In this document: piece after piece, positions 22,643 to 36,559 of the stretch
Numbering within the stretch: the first letter of the stretch is position 1
Layout: each line of letters opens with the position of its first letter
NCBI GenBank assembly: GCA_034638255.1
Contig: JAWPGT010000003.1
Location: 992,001-1,056,000 of the forward strand
Source of the DNA: Coprinus comatus
Lineage: Eukaryota > Basidiomycota > Agaricomycetes > Agaricales > Agaricaceae
Direction: 5' to 3'
DNA length: 64,000 nucleotides
Position numbers and translations under genes: made by a program
Notes under the pieces: model-generated
Told to the model about the DNA's origin: nothing
The model's input: the letters and a program-made list of their open reading frames with translations, nothing else
Databases searched by the model: none

Positions 22643-25600
22643 TTAAAGTGCATCAGGCGAAATATCGCCTAGTGTGTTCAGTTCGATAGCACTGTACATG
22701 TCATAAGCTGATTTAGGTTCGTCGTCGGCATCAGTCTGAGGAGGAATGGTTTCCTAAGGAAGTAAATGAATCAATAACTGCGTCAGGACGGGACTAGGTT
22801 GATGTCACATACATCGAAGTAATGGTGCACGACACTGCGAGGAGCTATTGGTTTTCGATTTCAACATTAGAACTCTCCGTGGAATTAATTAGAGCGTCTT
22901 CACATACTCTTTGGTGTCCTGGGTAACCGACAATTTACCCCACTCTGCAAGATATGATAGGCAACAAGGCCAGACCTTAATTTTAAACAAAAGGACATGA
23001 TTTCTTAGCCTTCCAAAAATAGCATGAGAGATGGTATGTACTAACCACCCAGTCTGGTGTGAAGCACCTAAACCCTTTCCGCTATCGGCATGGAAGAACT
23101 AATAGCCCCAGAGTTACATCAAGAAATCACACACAAGAACGCATATTTAGAAAAGAATTCGGATGGAGAACAAGAGACTTACCTCATAAAACCAGACATA
23201 GTCACGGAAGTGGGGATCATAGTCTAGTTTCGCATTACCGCCATTTGTGGCTCTGCGACCTTCCATATCACGGCCGAAGATGTGAATGATTCGATGTTGT
23301 ATTTCTTCTGCAACGGAAGCCAGGTTCATATAACTGCCACTACCAACTGGACATTCAACCTATTTCGAGTCGAACCGAGTCGCAAAGGGAAAGTAAGTGG
23401 CCCTATATCATTAAATACTCGAAATTTTCTTACCTGGAGATCGTCACCATAGTATTGATAGAAGCGCTGTAAACTTTCTATAAGAATAAAGTTTGTGGCG
23501 AGCCCTGTAAACGTAGTTGATTAATGGTAGCTTAACACAAAGGATTTCTCATGGTTTCTCACAAATAGGCCCTCGCCAATTCGAATTACCACCAAACATT
23601 CCAGACAGTGAGTCCCCTGGCCAATACGGAACTTCATGACGACATCCGTGCACCTCCATACCCCAAGGGTGTTCCTTATGATATTTGGATAACCTACGCG
23701 CCACAGATTAGTTAAGTCCGCCGTTGATGCCAAGGGGTCAGGAAAGGGCCTCACGATCTAATGCCATGTTCACTTAAAAATTCATCTTCATCCAACATCT
23801 TCTCTAAAATTTTCACAAGTCTTTCTTTACTGGCCAGTGCCAAAATCCTTCTTTGGCCTCTTCCGGGAACTTCAGACGTAAAAATGAACCAAGTCAGTTT
23901 TTTTCAAAGATTTGAACATATGAAATGCCCCACCTTTCATGTTTGCAATATTTCTATTGGCGAGTTCTGATCTATTATTAATAAACCATTCCATACGTTT
24001 TTTGAATCCAGGGAGGCGATTGATCGTTGCGGGCTCCAACACCAGCGTGGCATAAAGTGGTATCAATCCGACCAAACTCCTCACAGGTAGTTGCATTGAA
24101 TGTCCATTCTTAAAATCAATTGCATCGTAATACATCCCGTCTGCTTCATTCCATAAGCTAATTTCGTCTTCGCCTTCTTTATAAGTCATAGCATCAGAGA
24201 TGAAGATGAAATGCTGAACGTGAATATAACAACCGGTATCAGTAATCTACCCACACGGCGATTTCATCCAAATGAACATACCTCAAAAAACTTGGAAGCA
24301 ATATCCTCATACACGGGGTTGTGCTTCGCCAACTCCAACGAAATGTTTAACCTGTTTGGAGCAATCAGAATATTAGAACCTGTAAACCCCACAAAAATTG
24401 CATGATGAAGGAGCTTGTCTTCTTACATATTCAAGCAATAGAAAGCCATCCATGCCGTGCCGTCGGCTTGTCGTAAAGTACCCCCCGTAGGCAAAGCTTC
24501 GGAACGATTGAAGACTCCAATGTTATCAAGACCAAGGAATCCTCCTTCGAAGACATTATTTCCGTCCGAATCTTTTCGATTAACCCACCTAATCAAGTGA
24601 TTGGAATTAGTATATGTATGCCATATAATTTACCGAGGGCCTACCATGTGAAGTTCAGAAGCAGCTTCTGGAATACACGCTCCAAGAAGGGTAGATCCTC
24701 TCGTCCATGTAACTTGCGTTCTATTTTAAAAACTCGGAATGTTGCCCTAGTGAAAAAAAGAAGCCGTCGGGGTCAGTTTCAACCTGTACGAAACTAAATT
24801 ATGATCTGGACAAACCAGGCATGCACTGGCGGGTTAACATCGCTAAAGTTCCACTCGTAAGCCGGTATTTGTCCATCCGGTTTCATGTACCACTCGCGCG
24901 TCAAGAGATCAAGCTGCTTCTTTGCGAAAGTGGGGTCTACCACAGCCAATGGTAAACAATGGAATGCGGTATCCCAAGCAGCAAAGAAAGGATATTCCCA
25001 CCTAAATGATTGGTTTCACTATCATTCAGAAACTTTGGTTTAGTAAGACTCACTTATCCGGCATAGACAGGATATCTTCGATATGTAGATGTCTCCAATC
25101 CCGATTTCTTACAAATTTCCGTTCGTGTGGAGGAGGCGGTTGTGCTGGATCTCCTTCTAGCCACTCCTTCTGAATAAATCGATAATACTGTTTCGTCCAA
25201 AGCATACCACCCAACGCCTGTCTCATGACCTGTTTCAGGTCGTCACTGATAGGCCCAAGCATTAACGCATTATAAAATTCGTCAGCCTCTTGTCTTCTTT
25301 CCTCAACGGCATCATCAAACGCCACTTCATCTTCCAAACTTACATCTCTCCCCAACCTTGCGGGTGTAAGCTTCAACCTCACCACAACACATCCACCGTT
25401 TCCAGGAACATTATTGAAGACGTAGTGTGCAGCTGACTTGGTTCCTTTCTTTTCGGGATTGACGAAAGACGGCATAGTAGGGAATGGAGTACATGGACCT
25501 TCTTCGGGTGTGACTGGATCTTCACCATCGTAAACGGAAGATCGTGCTCGGATTTTATGTGAAAATAAATCCTCAATTTGTTCTTCAACGATGGGCCTAT

Positions 25601-27145
25601 GGCCAGGGATAATATGGTCATGGAAGGCATCCTTGACGTAAGGCATAGCATTGGCCCCTCCGTAAAGTCTGCTGAAGTTCGTATCATTCTCCGTGAAAAG
25701 CAAATCTGGGTCTACAGATTCGACCTCTTCTGAGAAATTGTTGGTTGAATCAACAGGTGGAGGGGAAGGGAGACAATGCAAATTAGTCTTTCCTAATGTT
25801 GGGTGGCGCACGTTGATTGTGCTAACAGAATCCTTTCCGCGTACAACGCCAGACATGCTTGGCATTGAAGGCTTTTCTAGAGGCCATGACCACGTATTCG
25901 GGAACCATAGTTGAGGTATAATGTGCAACGTAGCAGTGTCAGGTCCTCGATTATAAGAGGTAATCCTGATATAAATGTCATCTGCATTCTCTTCGTCCTT
26001 CGCATACTACAAGAATAGTTTTTTTTTAAATGTGTTATTTTTAGAGCGGATATACTGACCTCGACAAATACATCCCAGTATCGATCTTCTTCGAAAGCAT
26101 CCGTGTCCAGAATCTCATACTCAGAGACATTCCTATCTCTGCGTTGATTTTCCTGGACCAACTCCTCGTACGGAAACCTCTTCTGTGGATACTTGTATAA
26201 AAACTTCATATAAGAATGGGTTGGCGTCGAGTCAAGGTAATAATACAACTCCTTCACGTCTTCACCATGATTCCCTTGATGTCCTGTAACACCAAATAAT
26301 CGTTCTTTAAGAATAGGATCCTGGCCATTCCAAAGAGAAAGTCCAAAGCAAAGTCGTTGATGATTATCTGAGATACCAGCAATCCCATCTTCTCCCCACC
26401 TATATGCTCTAGATCTTGCGTGTTCATGAGGGAAATGACTCCAAGCATCACCGTTAGCAGAATAGTCCTCTCTCACGGTTGCCTATAAAATCAAAAATAA
26501 AATAAAATCAGAACATTTATCAACTCCAATTCCACACCCAAAAATAAATTCATAAATCATAAAATATAGAACTCACCCATTGTCGATCACTCAAGTAAGG
26601 ACCCCACCTCTTCCAATGTTTCTCTCTTAGATCATCCTGGATTAATCGGTGTCTCTCAGCACCTTTATATTCAGCACCAAACTGTTCTCTCAATCTTTCC
26701 CTTAACGATTTCGTTTGTTGTCCTTGAGGTGCTTTATTATACCCCTCTCCCAATTTTTCAGGTGTTGAATCATCACCATCACCATCGCGTTCATCATCAG
26801 CAGCATGACTCTCTCCAGATCCAGAAAGTCCACCTCCTACTTCCTTAGGAGACGGATCTGAAGTACCAGTACCATTACTCTTTCTAGGTAATGTCAATGT
26901 AGGTACAACTTTCGATTGTGGTATGATTACTGTTAAACCTGGTGTTGAACCTATTGTGTATCACAAACCATAAACATCAAACCCTTTTTTACATTAGTTT
27001 TTAACAATTCATTAACATTACCTTGTTGTTCTTGTTCTTGAGTTTGTGAACCACCACCATCATAACCTTGTACTGCAACTCCAATCGATCCAGTCCCAAA
27101 GATCTTCTCTTGTACCTTTCGTGTATTTGTTTTATTCGCTGCCAT
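22643..27145 (-). CDS. Glycoside hydrolase family 63 protein (YMR196W-like)
   Basis: The protein resembles the GH63 group related to processing alpha-glucosidase I, but of the soluble YMR196W type, whose substrate is poorly defined. Starting at the ATG at 27145 ([14 protein letters not shown]), it has a low-complexity N terminus and then [38 protein letters not shown] and [14 protein letters not shown]. The (alpha/alpha)6 barrel includes [19 protein letters not shown] (the WDxxF Asp is a candidate acid), [13 protein letters not shown], the block around [13 protein letters not shown] (the Glu/Asp are candidate base residues) and NWRGPIWFATNF. The C-terminal exons read [24 protein letters not shown] and a final acidic [16 protein letters not shown], ending at 22643. 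No signal peptide or membrane anchor is seen, so it is probably cytosolic. About fifteen exons. Confidence 0.85.
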
Positions 27146-27710
27146 TCAAGAAAGAAAAGTTGACAACAAAAAAAGAATATACTCTCTTATCCGTCCGTTA
27201 TGGTGTGTAGATGTGTGGTTTCAAGCGGGTAGATAAGAGTAAGAGAAAAGAAAGAAGCGATATGAATTGAGCCTTAACGTTTAACTCTGGGTAAAATGCG
27301 GTTACGGTTAAAGATATGTTACTATTGTAACGCGTACCAAACCCAACGCGTTCCCCCCCCCTGAGCCCAATTAACGCATATCTGATCATCACCCGGACGA
27401 CGTCATCACATGTGTAATTCTCATATATATGTAAGTATCCAGTGTACATAATATTTATTTATTAGTTAGGTAGCCTAGGCTACCTTATCTTGTTATGCAA
27501 TGCATACAATAATCAATGACCTTTGCAACATTCCTTACGCACAGATTTTTAACACAGCGTCTTAGTAGTAAAAGCACACTTAGGAGGAGTAGATAACTCC
27601 ACTTCCATCGATAACAGTGCAAACAAACTTAAAGTGTAGAAACTATCATTAGAATGAATAAATAAGTAGAATTGACCATAGTTGCTATAACCCTTCCAGA
27701 AAATTTCACA

Positions 27711-27741
<31 letters not shown>

Positions 27742-28747
27742 TCTTTTTTTTTACAAATCGAAGAGAAGAGAAGAATAAGACTAACTACGAATAAGAAAAC
27801 AAGAAAAAGAAACAAAAACTGGAGAGAATAAAACTCGTTAGTCGTCCAGTACTATAGTACCCAGATACTAGATCCGGGATCCGAAGAAGGTAAGTAAAAA
27901 ATCAAGGGTACGAAAAACGAGAAAGACAAGGAAAGTGCCAACGTTCAACATTATGTTGCGCCAGTAAAGAGGGGATTAGAGATAATAAGAAAGGACGAAA
28001 GAGAAATGGAAGAAAATAGGAAAGAATGGAGCGATGGGGATATTACAGTGTAGGATAGGAAAGAGATAATAATGTTGAATATAAAATAGGTTGCAATTGC
28101 TTATTGTATAATTGATGTTGTTTTTATGACCACTCGATATTTCAACTTGATAGTTGTTAAACGGTAGAGCATTGGTGTTTTTAGGTTCGTATAAAAGAAA
28201 GAAAAGAAAAGACATCACGATTGCTCAAGACCGGAAAAAAAAGAGGTGACCTCCGACAAATCAAAAGATTGAATAAGATAAGTTATAGAAGACATAGGAG
28301 AGGATGAAAAACGAGAAGGAAATGGAAAATTGGATAGAGGCAAAAGGGGAAAAAGAGATATCCGGCGGGGAACAAATAACATTAATAAGTGTGGTAAGGA
28401 AGCGAAATATGAAGGGAAACGAAAGACCATTGCGTTTGTGTGTTTACGTCCGTGCGTGTGTTGTGTTGCGTGCGTGTATGTATGTGTATGTGAAGGTGTG
28501 TATTCCGAACTAGGGTATACGGGATAAACTTGCAGAGAGAGAGAAAGAAATGTTGGAAAAGGCGACTATCAACATTCAACATCAGTCATCTTCTACAAAA
28601 AAGATTTAGGAAAAAATCAACTCACCGAACGAAAAAAAAAAAAGCAGAGTCCAGAAGGAGGAACAAAAAAACCAAAACCCTGAAACCGCTCAAAAAAAAA
28701 AGATCACCTCGAGTCCGAAAACCTGCGAACTCAAAAACCACCAAAAA
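27146..28747. other. Intergenic region between the GH63 and RhoGAP genes
   Basis: These 1.6 kb form the GH63 promoter side and the RhoGAP 3' side. A C-run is at about 27352-27361. Purine-rich tracts occur at 28500-28700. No gene is supported. Confidence 0.45.
27711..27740. repeat. Hexanucleotide repeat (AGAACC)5
   Basis: Five tandem AGAACC units lie in non-coding sequence. On the minus strand they would read Gly-Ser repeats, but the frame around them is not convincing. Confidence 0.8.
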
Positions 28748-31700
28748 TTACTTCCTTCCACTCCGACTCCGACTTCCACCATTACCAGTCTTAGCACCAG
28801 GTTCCAAATCAGCCGCCAACAAAACAGTCCTTGTCCAATCCTCACCATCAAGACTCAACAACTGCTCATCATTAAGTCCCAAATGATTCATCGACAAAGT
28901 CGAAGTAAGACGACCTTTCCTAGTAGCACCTCTCCCCAAAACTGGTCTTCTTACCGCTCCACCTCCTTGTACTGCTTGTTCCACCTGATGCGTAGTAATC
29001 GTAGGAACCGGAGGCACAGATAAATCTGCCACTGAACTTGCCGCCGAAGCGGTCAAGTACCAATCCGCAATAGGAGTTTGTCCAACAAGAGTTTTAATCC
29101 TCTCTCTTTTCTCTCTCTTCTTCCTCTCCTTCTCTTCTTCCTCCTTCAACCTGATTTGATATTCATCAGCAGCAGAAGTCCCAGGTGGAGATTCATCCAA
29201 TCCAAGTTCCGACCTGAGCGATTTTCCTTCTTCAATCGGAGTATCAATTACAGGTGGCATTTCCGCCGTACTCGATCCATCACCGCTTCCACTTCCACTC
29301 AAACTGAAACTTAAACTATGAGCGGTAACAGCCGATAAAGGTGTAGAAACCGAAGACGAATCACTTCTTCCCATTCCAGTATACGGACTATAAGGGTTTA
29401 TCAAGCTTGTTCCACTTCCAGGTGTTCCAGGTGTCCCAGGTACACTGTACCCATTATTACCGGTACCGTTCAAAGAACCAGTACTTATCTTCGATTGTGA
29501 GAACAACAACCTCAATGAAGGTCTTTTCTTCCTCAATCTAGGACCTCCAGGTGAACCAGGACCAGTAGCCGAAGACCAAGAATTAACTTCACCAGGTAAA
29601 GATGACTCTTCCCGATTCTCCTTCTCTTTATTATTTCCACCCAACGCTGCAAATGTCAACGAAGGAATTGATTTTCTCTTTGGCCTAACCGATGTCGAGT
29701 GTTGTGTTGGAGGACTTTGCTGTTGTTGTGTATATGCATGCAGAGATTCTGATCGGGGTTGAGATTGTTGAGGTTGCGGTTGAAGTGGTGATGTAAGTCG
29801 AACGGTAGGGAATTCGACATCCGCGGGCAACCTAGACGGTGTAACCGGTCTGATGAATCCCAAATACGCTATATCATCTTCATTCAAATCCTTAACCGTA
29901 TCCATCGACGCCGGTATATTAGGAAGAGATGCTTGAGATGAAGTAGTAGGAGTAAGCACACTCTCCACTTCAGATGACAAAACTCCATCATCTTGATCCT
30001 TCTCATACCCATACTCTTCCGAAGAAGGCAAATAATGAGAGTTCCCATCATTCGATGAAAGCGAAAAAGACGTAGAATCATCTCTCAACAACAACGAGCT
30101 TGACAAATTACTTTCCTCCGCACTCGAACTCGTTTCCCTAGTCAAATTCGAATTTGCCGAAACCGAAGAGCTAGATATTGAAACTGAAGCACTAGCACTC
30201 GTACTTTCATGACTTGAAGTTGTCACCGAAACGCTTGAAGCTTGACTCCTACTATCAAGATAAATAGTTTGCACCCTCTCATTTCTATCCACCACCTCTC
30301 CTTCCATGAAGTCCTGTCGACCATGTCCATAACGATCAACAATCGTCCAACGTCTCTGTTCATCATCCTCATCCTCACCCTCATCCTCATCCTCAACTTC
30401 ATCCTCGTCCTCACTTTCCCTGCTAACGTCACCATCATGTCTCTTAATATCCAAAACACCCACAACCCTCTTGATATCTACAACCTTATCCTCTTTTATC
30501 CTCTTTTGTGCTTGCTGTTCACGTTCCAGTCTCTCCTTCTCATCATTCAGATATCCACTCCAAACACCTTCCTCCTCTTCACAAAATACTTTCAAAAGTC
30601 CTGCACCAATATTCAAACTCGGCAAAAACACCATCAACAAATTATTCAAAGGCATCTTCGTCAATTTACTTTCTTTAGCAGTAGCCCTAATCAATTCCAC
30701 AACAGTCCTCAACAAATCTTGATTCTCCTTTGGCAATTTCGAAATTAAAGTACGTAAAGCCGAAAGAAGATGTTTAGAAGCTGGACGTGCAGATGCAAAC
30801 GATGGCATAGCAAGTGTTGACAATGAAGGTGGTTTGCGTAATTGTGGTTGTGGTTGTGACTGTGAGTTCGACGACGATGGGAAAGGGGATGAATTTGGCA
30901 AGTTGATATTCGGGAGAGGTTTTTGGGATGCAGGTAGACCAACACCTAATTTCGTCCCATTGCCACTGATCATATGTGATGTGAAATTTTGATCAGTGGC
31001 AGCAACAGTCGATTCTTGTCCGATCGCAGCATCGAAGTACGGTGCAAGCTTATTCGTCAATATATGCTCTGGAACTGTTTAATTAATGTATCAGTAATCA
31101 ATATTAAAACTCTTCGTAACGAGAGGCAACAAGAAAGGAATGAAATCAGGAGCAGAATGAGATCGGGGGAGATCGGGAGAGCGTTGCTTCTGTTCTTCAG
31201 AGCGCGCCCATAGCCCTCGGTGGAATAATCATGACCATTCGGTTGGAAAGGGGTCGTATTCCTTACTTCCATCCAAAAATAACTCGCAGAGAGGAAGACT
31301 AAAAATAAAATGACAAATAAACTTACGTTCACGAAGGTACGCTTTGAAGGTCGAAGCGACAGCGTGTGGATCCAAATCACCTGGTGAACTTCCTGACATA
31401 TCATAGTCCATACCTAAAGCACAAACATGGTCAGTTGATACCGATAAAATTTTCGAAATGAAAACAAAATACGTACCAGTATCGAACTCGGACCTTAGTT
31501 TAGCTATATGTGCCGCTCTCCCAGGGACCCTGTTAATCAAGAATCAGCACTCAAACGCCCATTTCTTTCTTCCTCTTCCCTTCCTTCGGGAAATTTTTAA
31601 AAGAAGACCAAGAACACTCACCTAAAAAGCCCCTCTTCTTGAATCCCCCAAATCAACAAATGTTGCGCACATCGTGCAACAAGAGCTGGCAACATCCTCT

Positions 31701-33675
31701 TTTCATACACCTTCAGCTCTGGTCTTCCCATCATTTCCTCCTCTGTCCGTTGTTGAATGTGACGGTTGTTAGGGATTTGATTTTGGGAACAAGAAACCTT
31801 AGCAGCTGTCTCCCTTACACATTCCTTCAACTCTCTCCCAAATACAACACCTCCTATAACTGCACCTCCATGCCTATTCAACATTGATCCTCTCAATACG
31901 ATACCCAGGTGAGGTTCAGGACTCATCATGAGCCCATCCGAATCCGATCCATTTGTCGAGATCGAAGCAATGGAATATGTTCCACCGGATGATGCATTAG
32001 GAGTCCTCCTCTGTCTCTTATTCCTCTTCTCCCTCTTTTTCTCTTCCTTCTCTCTCTCCTTCATCTCTTTGATATTCACACTATGCATCTGCAAGTGACT
32101 ATTCGAGCTTTGAGCAGCCGAACTCTGATTGGATGGCGTTCGCACAAGACCAGTCCCGATTCCCTGATAAGACGATGGTCCAGTCGAAACCGATGTTGCC
32201 GACATCGAACTTGAATGGCTTGATATTGAAGCTGATGAAGCACTACCAATAGCAGGTCCACTACCCATATGACCAAGAGCACCTTTCATTTTCTCTACAG
32301 CCTTTCTCGCAAGTCCAGCTGCAGGCGCAAGACTACTCGTGAAACTGACAGCCGTTTGTCTAAACGAAGGTGGTGGTGCTGGGTGAGTAGGCAATGGTCT
32401 CGGTGTAGGATATGTGAATTGTTGATGAGGATGCTGTCTCGCAGATGAAGGAACCTGAGCCGGAGACAAATGATTATTGTTGGGGGAGGAAGAGATAAAT
32501 GGAACGGGAGGAAGAGGGAGAGTTTGATTCCTATTAGGATGCAGTCCAGACACGGGCCAGCCATGTGAACCGCTTGTAGAAGACGAAGAATTCGAAACCG
32601 CAAGCAGATTTGAAGATGAACCGTGAGCAGTATAAAGTCCTTCCGAAATCGAATATGAAGGATGCTTGAGGTCCGCCGCAGAAGCACTAGGAGGAGGGTT
32701 CGGAACAAGAGGATGGTGATGCACCTTCGAAGTCGTAGGTCCAATATTCAAAGACATCGATCTCCGTTTTTGCTTGGCCAACGAAGGCATAGGTGAAGTC
32801 GACCGAGCCGACGATGAAGATGACAATGGCTGCAGCTGTGAATGGGGCTGCAACAATTGTGCGGGCTCCTTTTCCTTCTCTTGAACAGGGTCATCCATAC
32901 TCTTGAACGACAATGCATCCGTATCATCATCTTCCTCCAAAACACCAACAGTACTAAACCTTTTATTCACAACCACCGTAACACTCGGATTCCCAGGGAC
33001 AATTGTATAACTCGACTGAAACGAATCTGCCACGGATACTGGTCTCGACTTGCTACCTGTAACAGGTCGAATGGTACATTGGCTGATTGTGGAATCACTC
33101 TTCCTTTTACTCGCGTTATCTTCAGTATCCTGTAATAACCTCTGCCTGGAAGCATCAGAATCAGATATCTGCTGGGTTATCTGTCTTTTGACATGCGTAG
33201 TTGATAGAGATGGTGATGAAGAAGTAAGCTCCATTTGGTCAGACATGGCCATGTAGTTCACAGCAGACTCGATGCCAGGACTGAGGGGTATAATCGAGGA
33301 CCTATTTACTGCAGCTGCTGGAGCCGATTGTAAAAGAGGTTGTGCAGAATGTGCGGCGATAAGTGGTGGTGGGTGCACGTGAGTTCTCAGGAGGTTTTGT
33401 GTGTTTTCTGACGGGGCGGGAGGTAGAGTGGGCTGGGATGACTTTGGTGGCGGTAACGGAGGAAGAACATTGTTTTGAGATGTGGAGATTGTAGTGAGAG
33501 GATAGGAAGCAGAGGTAGCGAGCTGTGGAGGGCTGTGAATGTCGTCTGAGTGTTTGCGACGACCAGCGAAGGCTCTTCTGAAATTAAAGCCAGATTTGTT
33601 TGAGTTTTTTGAGGACGCGCTGCCCATCTGTTGCTGGGGAGAAGGAGCAAGAGCAAGGAGCCCTTTGTCTGGCAT
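28748..33675 (-). CDS. Large RhoGAP-domain protein
   Basis: This GTPase-activating protein for a Rho-family GTPase has about 1,500 residues, mostly low complexity, with one RhoGAP domain (about residues 610-850). The domain is split over four exons: LGIVLRGSMLNRHGG and KRMLPALVARCAQHLLIWGI leading to EEGLFR, then VPGRAAHIAKLRSEFD, DLDPHAVASTFKAYLRE and LPEHILTNKLAPYFD, then LPKENQDLLRTVVELI and NLLMVFLPSLNIG. The Arg of GLFRVPG is the expected arginine finger. The tail after the domain is acidic (DEDEVEDEDEGEDEDDE) and Ser-rich. The frame opens at 33675. A second ATG at 33627 would give MGSASSKNSNKS, an N-myristoylation-like start. Only 61 bp separate it from the upstream carrier gene. Its target GTPase cannot be told from sequence alone. 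Confidence 0.88.
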
Positions 33676-33736
33676 TGTGACCTGCCTGCCAGTGAAGGCG
33701 TGGAGGAGGAGAACGAGGTGACTGTGACTACTGTGA

Positions 33737-35278
33737 CTAGCTACACGTGCTAAGTAGGTCTTTCACTATCTCATAAGTCAGGAATGATGTGGCTATGCTA
33801 GGTGCAACCTTGACTACAAGACAGTCAGCATCAATGCAGGAAACAGCAAGTTCCATTCAACACTTACGCAGGTTTGGCCACAAGCCTCGGTACAATCCTC
33901 TAACCCCCTCATGTCGCACCACACTCCTAAGCGCATCTATTGCCCCAGAGTACTTAAGCCCACCCTGCATCCCCGTAACCTGCATCTTCCTCCGAAGAAC
34001 ATCAAACGGATACGTCAACGTTTGAGATATCGACCCTGCCAGTGCTCCGCACGCCAACTTCCGTCCTACATTATTCTTTCCAGGTGGTGTAATAATCCCT
34101 CTCAGCCCTTCATATGCTGCAAAATTAATCCCAACATACGGCGCAACTCCTACCGCAGTAGTAACAATTCCTCTATACAATCCTCTCACACCACCTTCTT
34201 CGCGCATCACCTTGAGTGTCATTCCCCATACAGTCAAATCCTTTGCCGTATACATGGACTTGAGTACCTTGCTTCCAGAATTAGTAGCCGTGTGATACCC
34301 AGACACTCCAACTGCTGATACTCTACCCGTTGCACTAGCAGCCGTGGTGCTAGTTGCCGCCGAGAATTCGATAGAGGCAGTTGCTATAGATAACCTAGAA
34401 CGCACCAAATCCAACGGGTAAGTGGAACCTAAACACAGCAAATACGATCAACATGGACCTCGTGCATCAAACAAAATACACAAAAAAAACTCACAAACCG
34501 AGGTGATTCCAGCCAAAGCACCGCTGGCCAAACGTTTCGGAGTATCTAATTCCTTCGATCCGTGTTGAGTAAACCACTATTTGTAACGATGACCTTGAGT
34601 AAAACAATTAAAAATGACGTCAATCAATCAAAACACACACCTTTTTTAGCTGTTCGTACGTTGTGAACTGCACGGCGCTGTAATCGCATTTGCATCTCAG
34701 TCAACACGATACTCATCATCGCGTGGTACAGGGCTACACACACCTGTAAGGAACAATTCTCAAACAATTAATCCCATTCCCTCTCATAAACCCTTTAAAC
34801 CCCTCTTCTTTCCACATCCTTACCAAACTATTCCATACTCCATTATAAGACGAAGTCCCTCCTTTGGGTTGAATCTGTCTAATATATTATCCTTCAGTTT
34901 TAATGACCCACACCACCCTCTCAACATAAAGTTTTCTTAGAAAACTCACTGAATAATCTTCAAACGCTCTAACGGACTAACCACAGTTCTCGAAATAGCA
35001 CCAGCACATCCACCCGCTATAGAACACTATCAATAACGACCCCCCTCAAAACAAACCTTAACCGAAAGCCACGCACCTATAAAATAAATCGCAAGTTGCG
35101 GCGTAAAAAACATCATTAAAGTACTCTTCTCCCCCTCTCCATCCCCATTATTAGAAGTCGAAGCCATAGATTGAGTAATAGAATTCTTGGAAATCGGTGA
35201 CGAAGTTGAAGATGACGTCGATGTCGTTGATGGGGATGACGATGAGGATGTTGTTGTTGTTGTTGTTGTTGTAGCCAT
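33737..35278 (-). CDS. Mitochondrial carrier family (SLC25) transporter
   Basis: A six-helix inner-membrane solute carrier with the three family repeats. Signature motifs are VVSPLERLKII (repeat 1), TYPLDLVRSRL-type STYPLDLVRSRL (repeat 2) and TYPFDVLRRKM (repeat 3). GGCAGAISRTVVSPLERLK and the repeat-3 ending LKVAPSIATSFLTYEIV are most like the SLC25A42 / yeast YPR011C group (CoA/ADP or APS/PAPS exchange), but the substrate is not settled by sequence here. The N terminus from the ATG at 35278 is an unusual Thr/Ser homopolymer region before helix 1. Repeat 2 carries a long Ala/Ser/Thr insert (about 34390-34270). About seven exons; it ends at the TAG at 33737-33739. Confidence 0.87.
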
Positions 35279-36559
35279 AATGCTAAGAGAGAAGAATGAT
35301 TGCACGAAATGCAAAATAAGAGAGGAGTTCGGGAATGTGATGTTGGATGTTGGAGATGTTGGTATAGAGTAGGTGTAAGAAAGCGCCCCGAGGTATTTCC
35401 GATATATAGCGATATAGAGTTTTTCGTGCTGTGAGTGCGTGTGTATATGATATAAAAGGTTGTCGAACAAAATAGAGCACAAAGTGACAAAAAAAAGCAG
35501 AATGTCCTCTATAACCCGAAAAAGTCGACCTCCAAATGATAATTCAAAAGTTCCGAGTGTTAGTGTTATAGTTATTCCTCCCTTCCTTTCCCAAAGAGAA
35601 AAAAAAATCTAATCCAGAACCAAACCAAAAAAGACTTCTATATCCCTAACCAAATAAGAACTCGAAACTCGAACACTTCAAAAGCCCGAGTAAAAAAGCT
35701 AATGTGGAGCAGCCAAAAATCCACTTTATAACGCCAGAGTCAGAGGAGGAGTGTGTGTAGCAGTGTGGGTCTGGAGGAGCTATAGACTATAGTATATGGC
35801 GATAAGCAACCAGGAGATACGGATGGTTGAAAGTGGAAAAAAAAAGGACAGCCGTCGGGAGTTTCGGTTATAAATGCCTAAAGCAGAAAGGCAAGCACAA
35901 CTGTGTGTTGTAGAGCGAAAGAAGCGCAATGGCCAAAGACCCCGTAAACTAAATGGGCTGTGGGTTTGTTCTCATCATTTTCATATACTGTGAGAGCCTT
36001 CACGTGCACCTTGTTTCAGCGAATTATTATGAGCGTTGGCGCGTGTACAGTAATCTCCATTCAGATAAAACAAGGATTTTAACGTTATCTTTCAATCATT
36101 AATCATTAAAAGGGCGGGAGCGATTTATTGTAACGTAGTTCTTGACAGACAGCTTGTTACCTTTGTGGAGTCAAGACTCAAAAGTGCTCCTCTTCGACAG
36201 TTGGGTTATAAGAGCCAAAAGTAACTTTGGTCTAGAAGTTTCAATGGGCGCTAGGGATAAGGCTGAGTAACCCTTGTTCACCTCAGGTTCTCGCTTAAAG
36301 GCCGGTACTTGTCGCCCAGTTGCAACCATATAAGTACTTATTATGCATGTGCGGGAACTGGTGACAGGAAACAGGCACCAATACTTCGCATAAGCTCCAC
36401 TCCCAAATATAAGTAACATACATACAGTTCTCATGTCAAGTAAGAATAAGAGTAAGTCCAGAGTCCAGAATAAAAAGTACATACAATAACAACAAGAGTA
36501 AAAAGGAGACCCGAAAACCCAAAAGCAAGAACAACCATAAATCCAAAAACGTACCTAGT
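35279..36559. other. Intergenic region, carrier promoter side
   Basis: 1.3 kb with no supported gene. The part next to the carrier is CT-rich on its coding strand, as is usual for a fungal leader. Confidence 0.4.

Noticed and set aside
30242..30748. 168-codon plus-strand frame inside the RhoGAP gene
   Set aside because: It is antisense to well-supported RhoGAP coding sequence, and its hydrophobic composition is what reversed acidic codons give.
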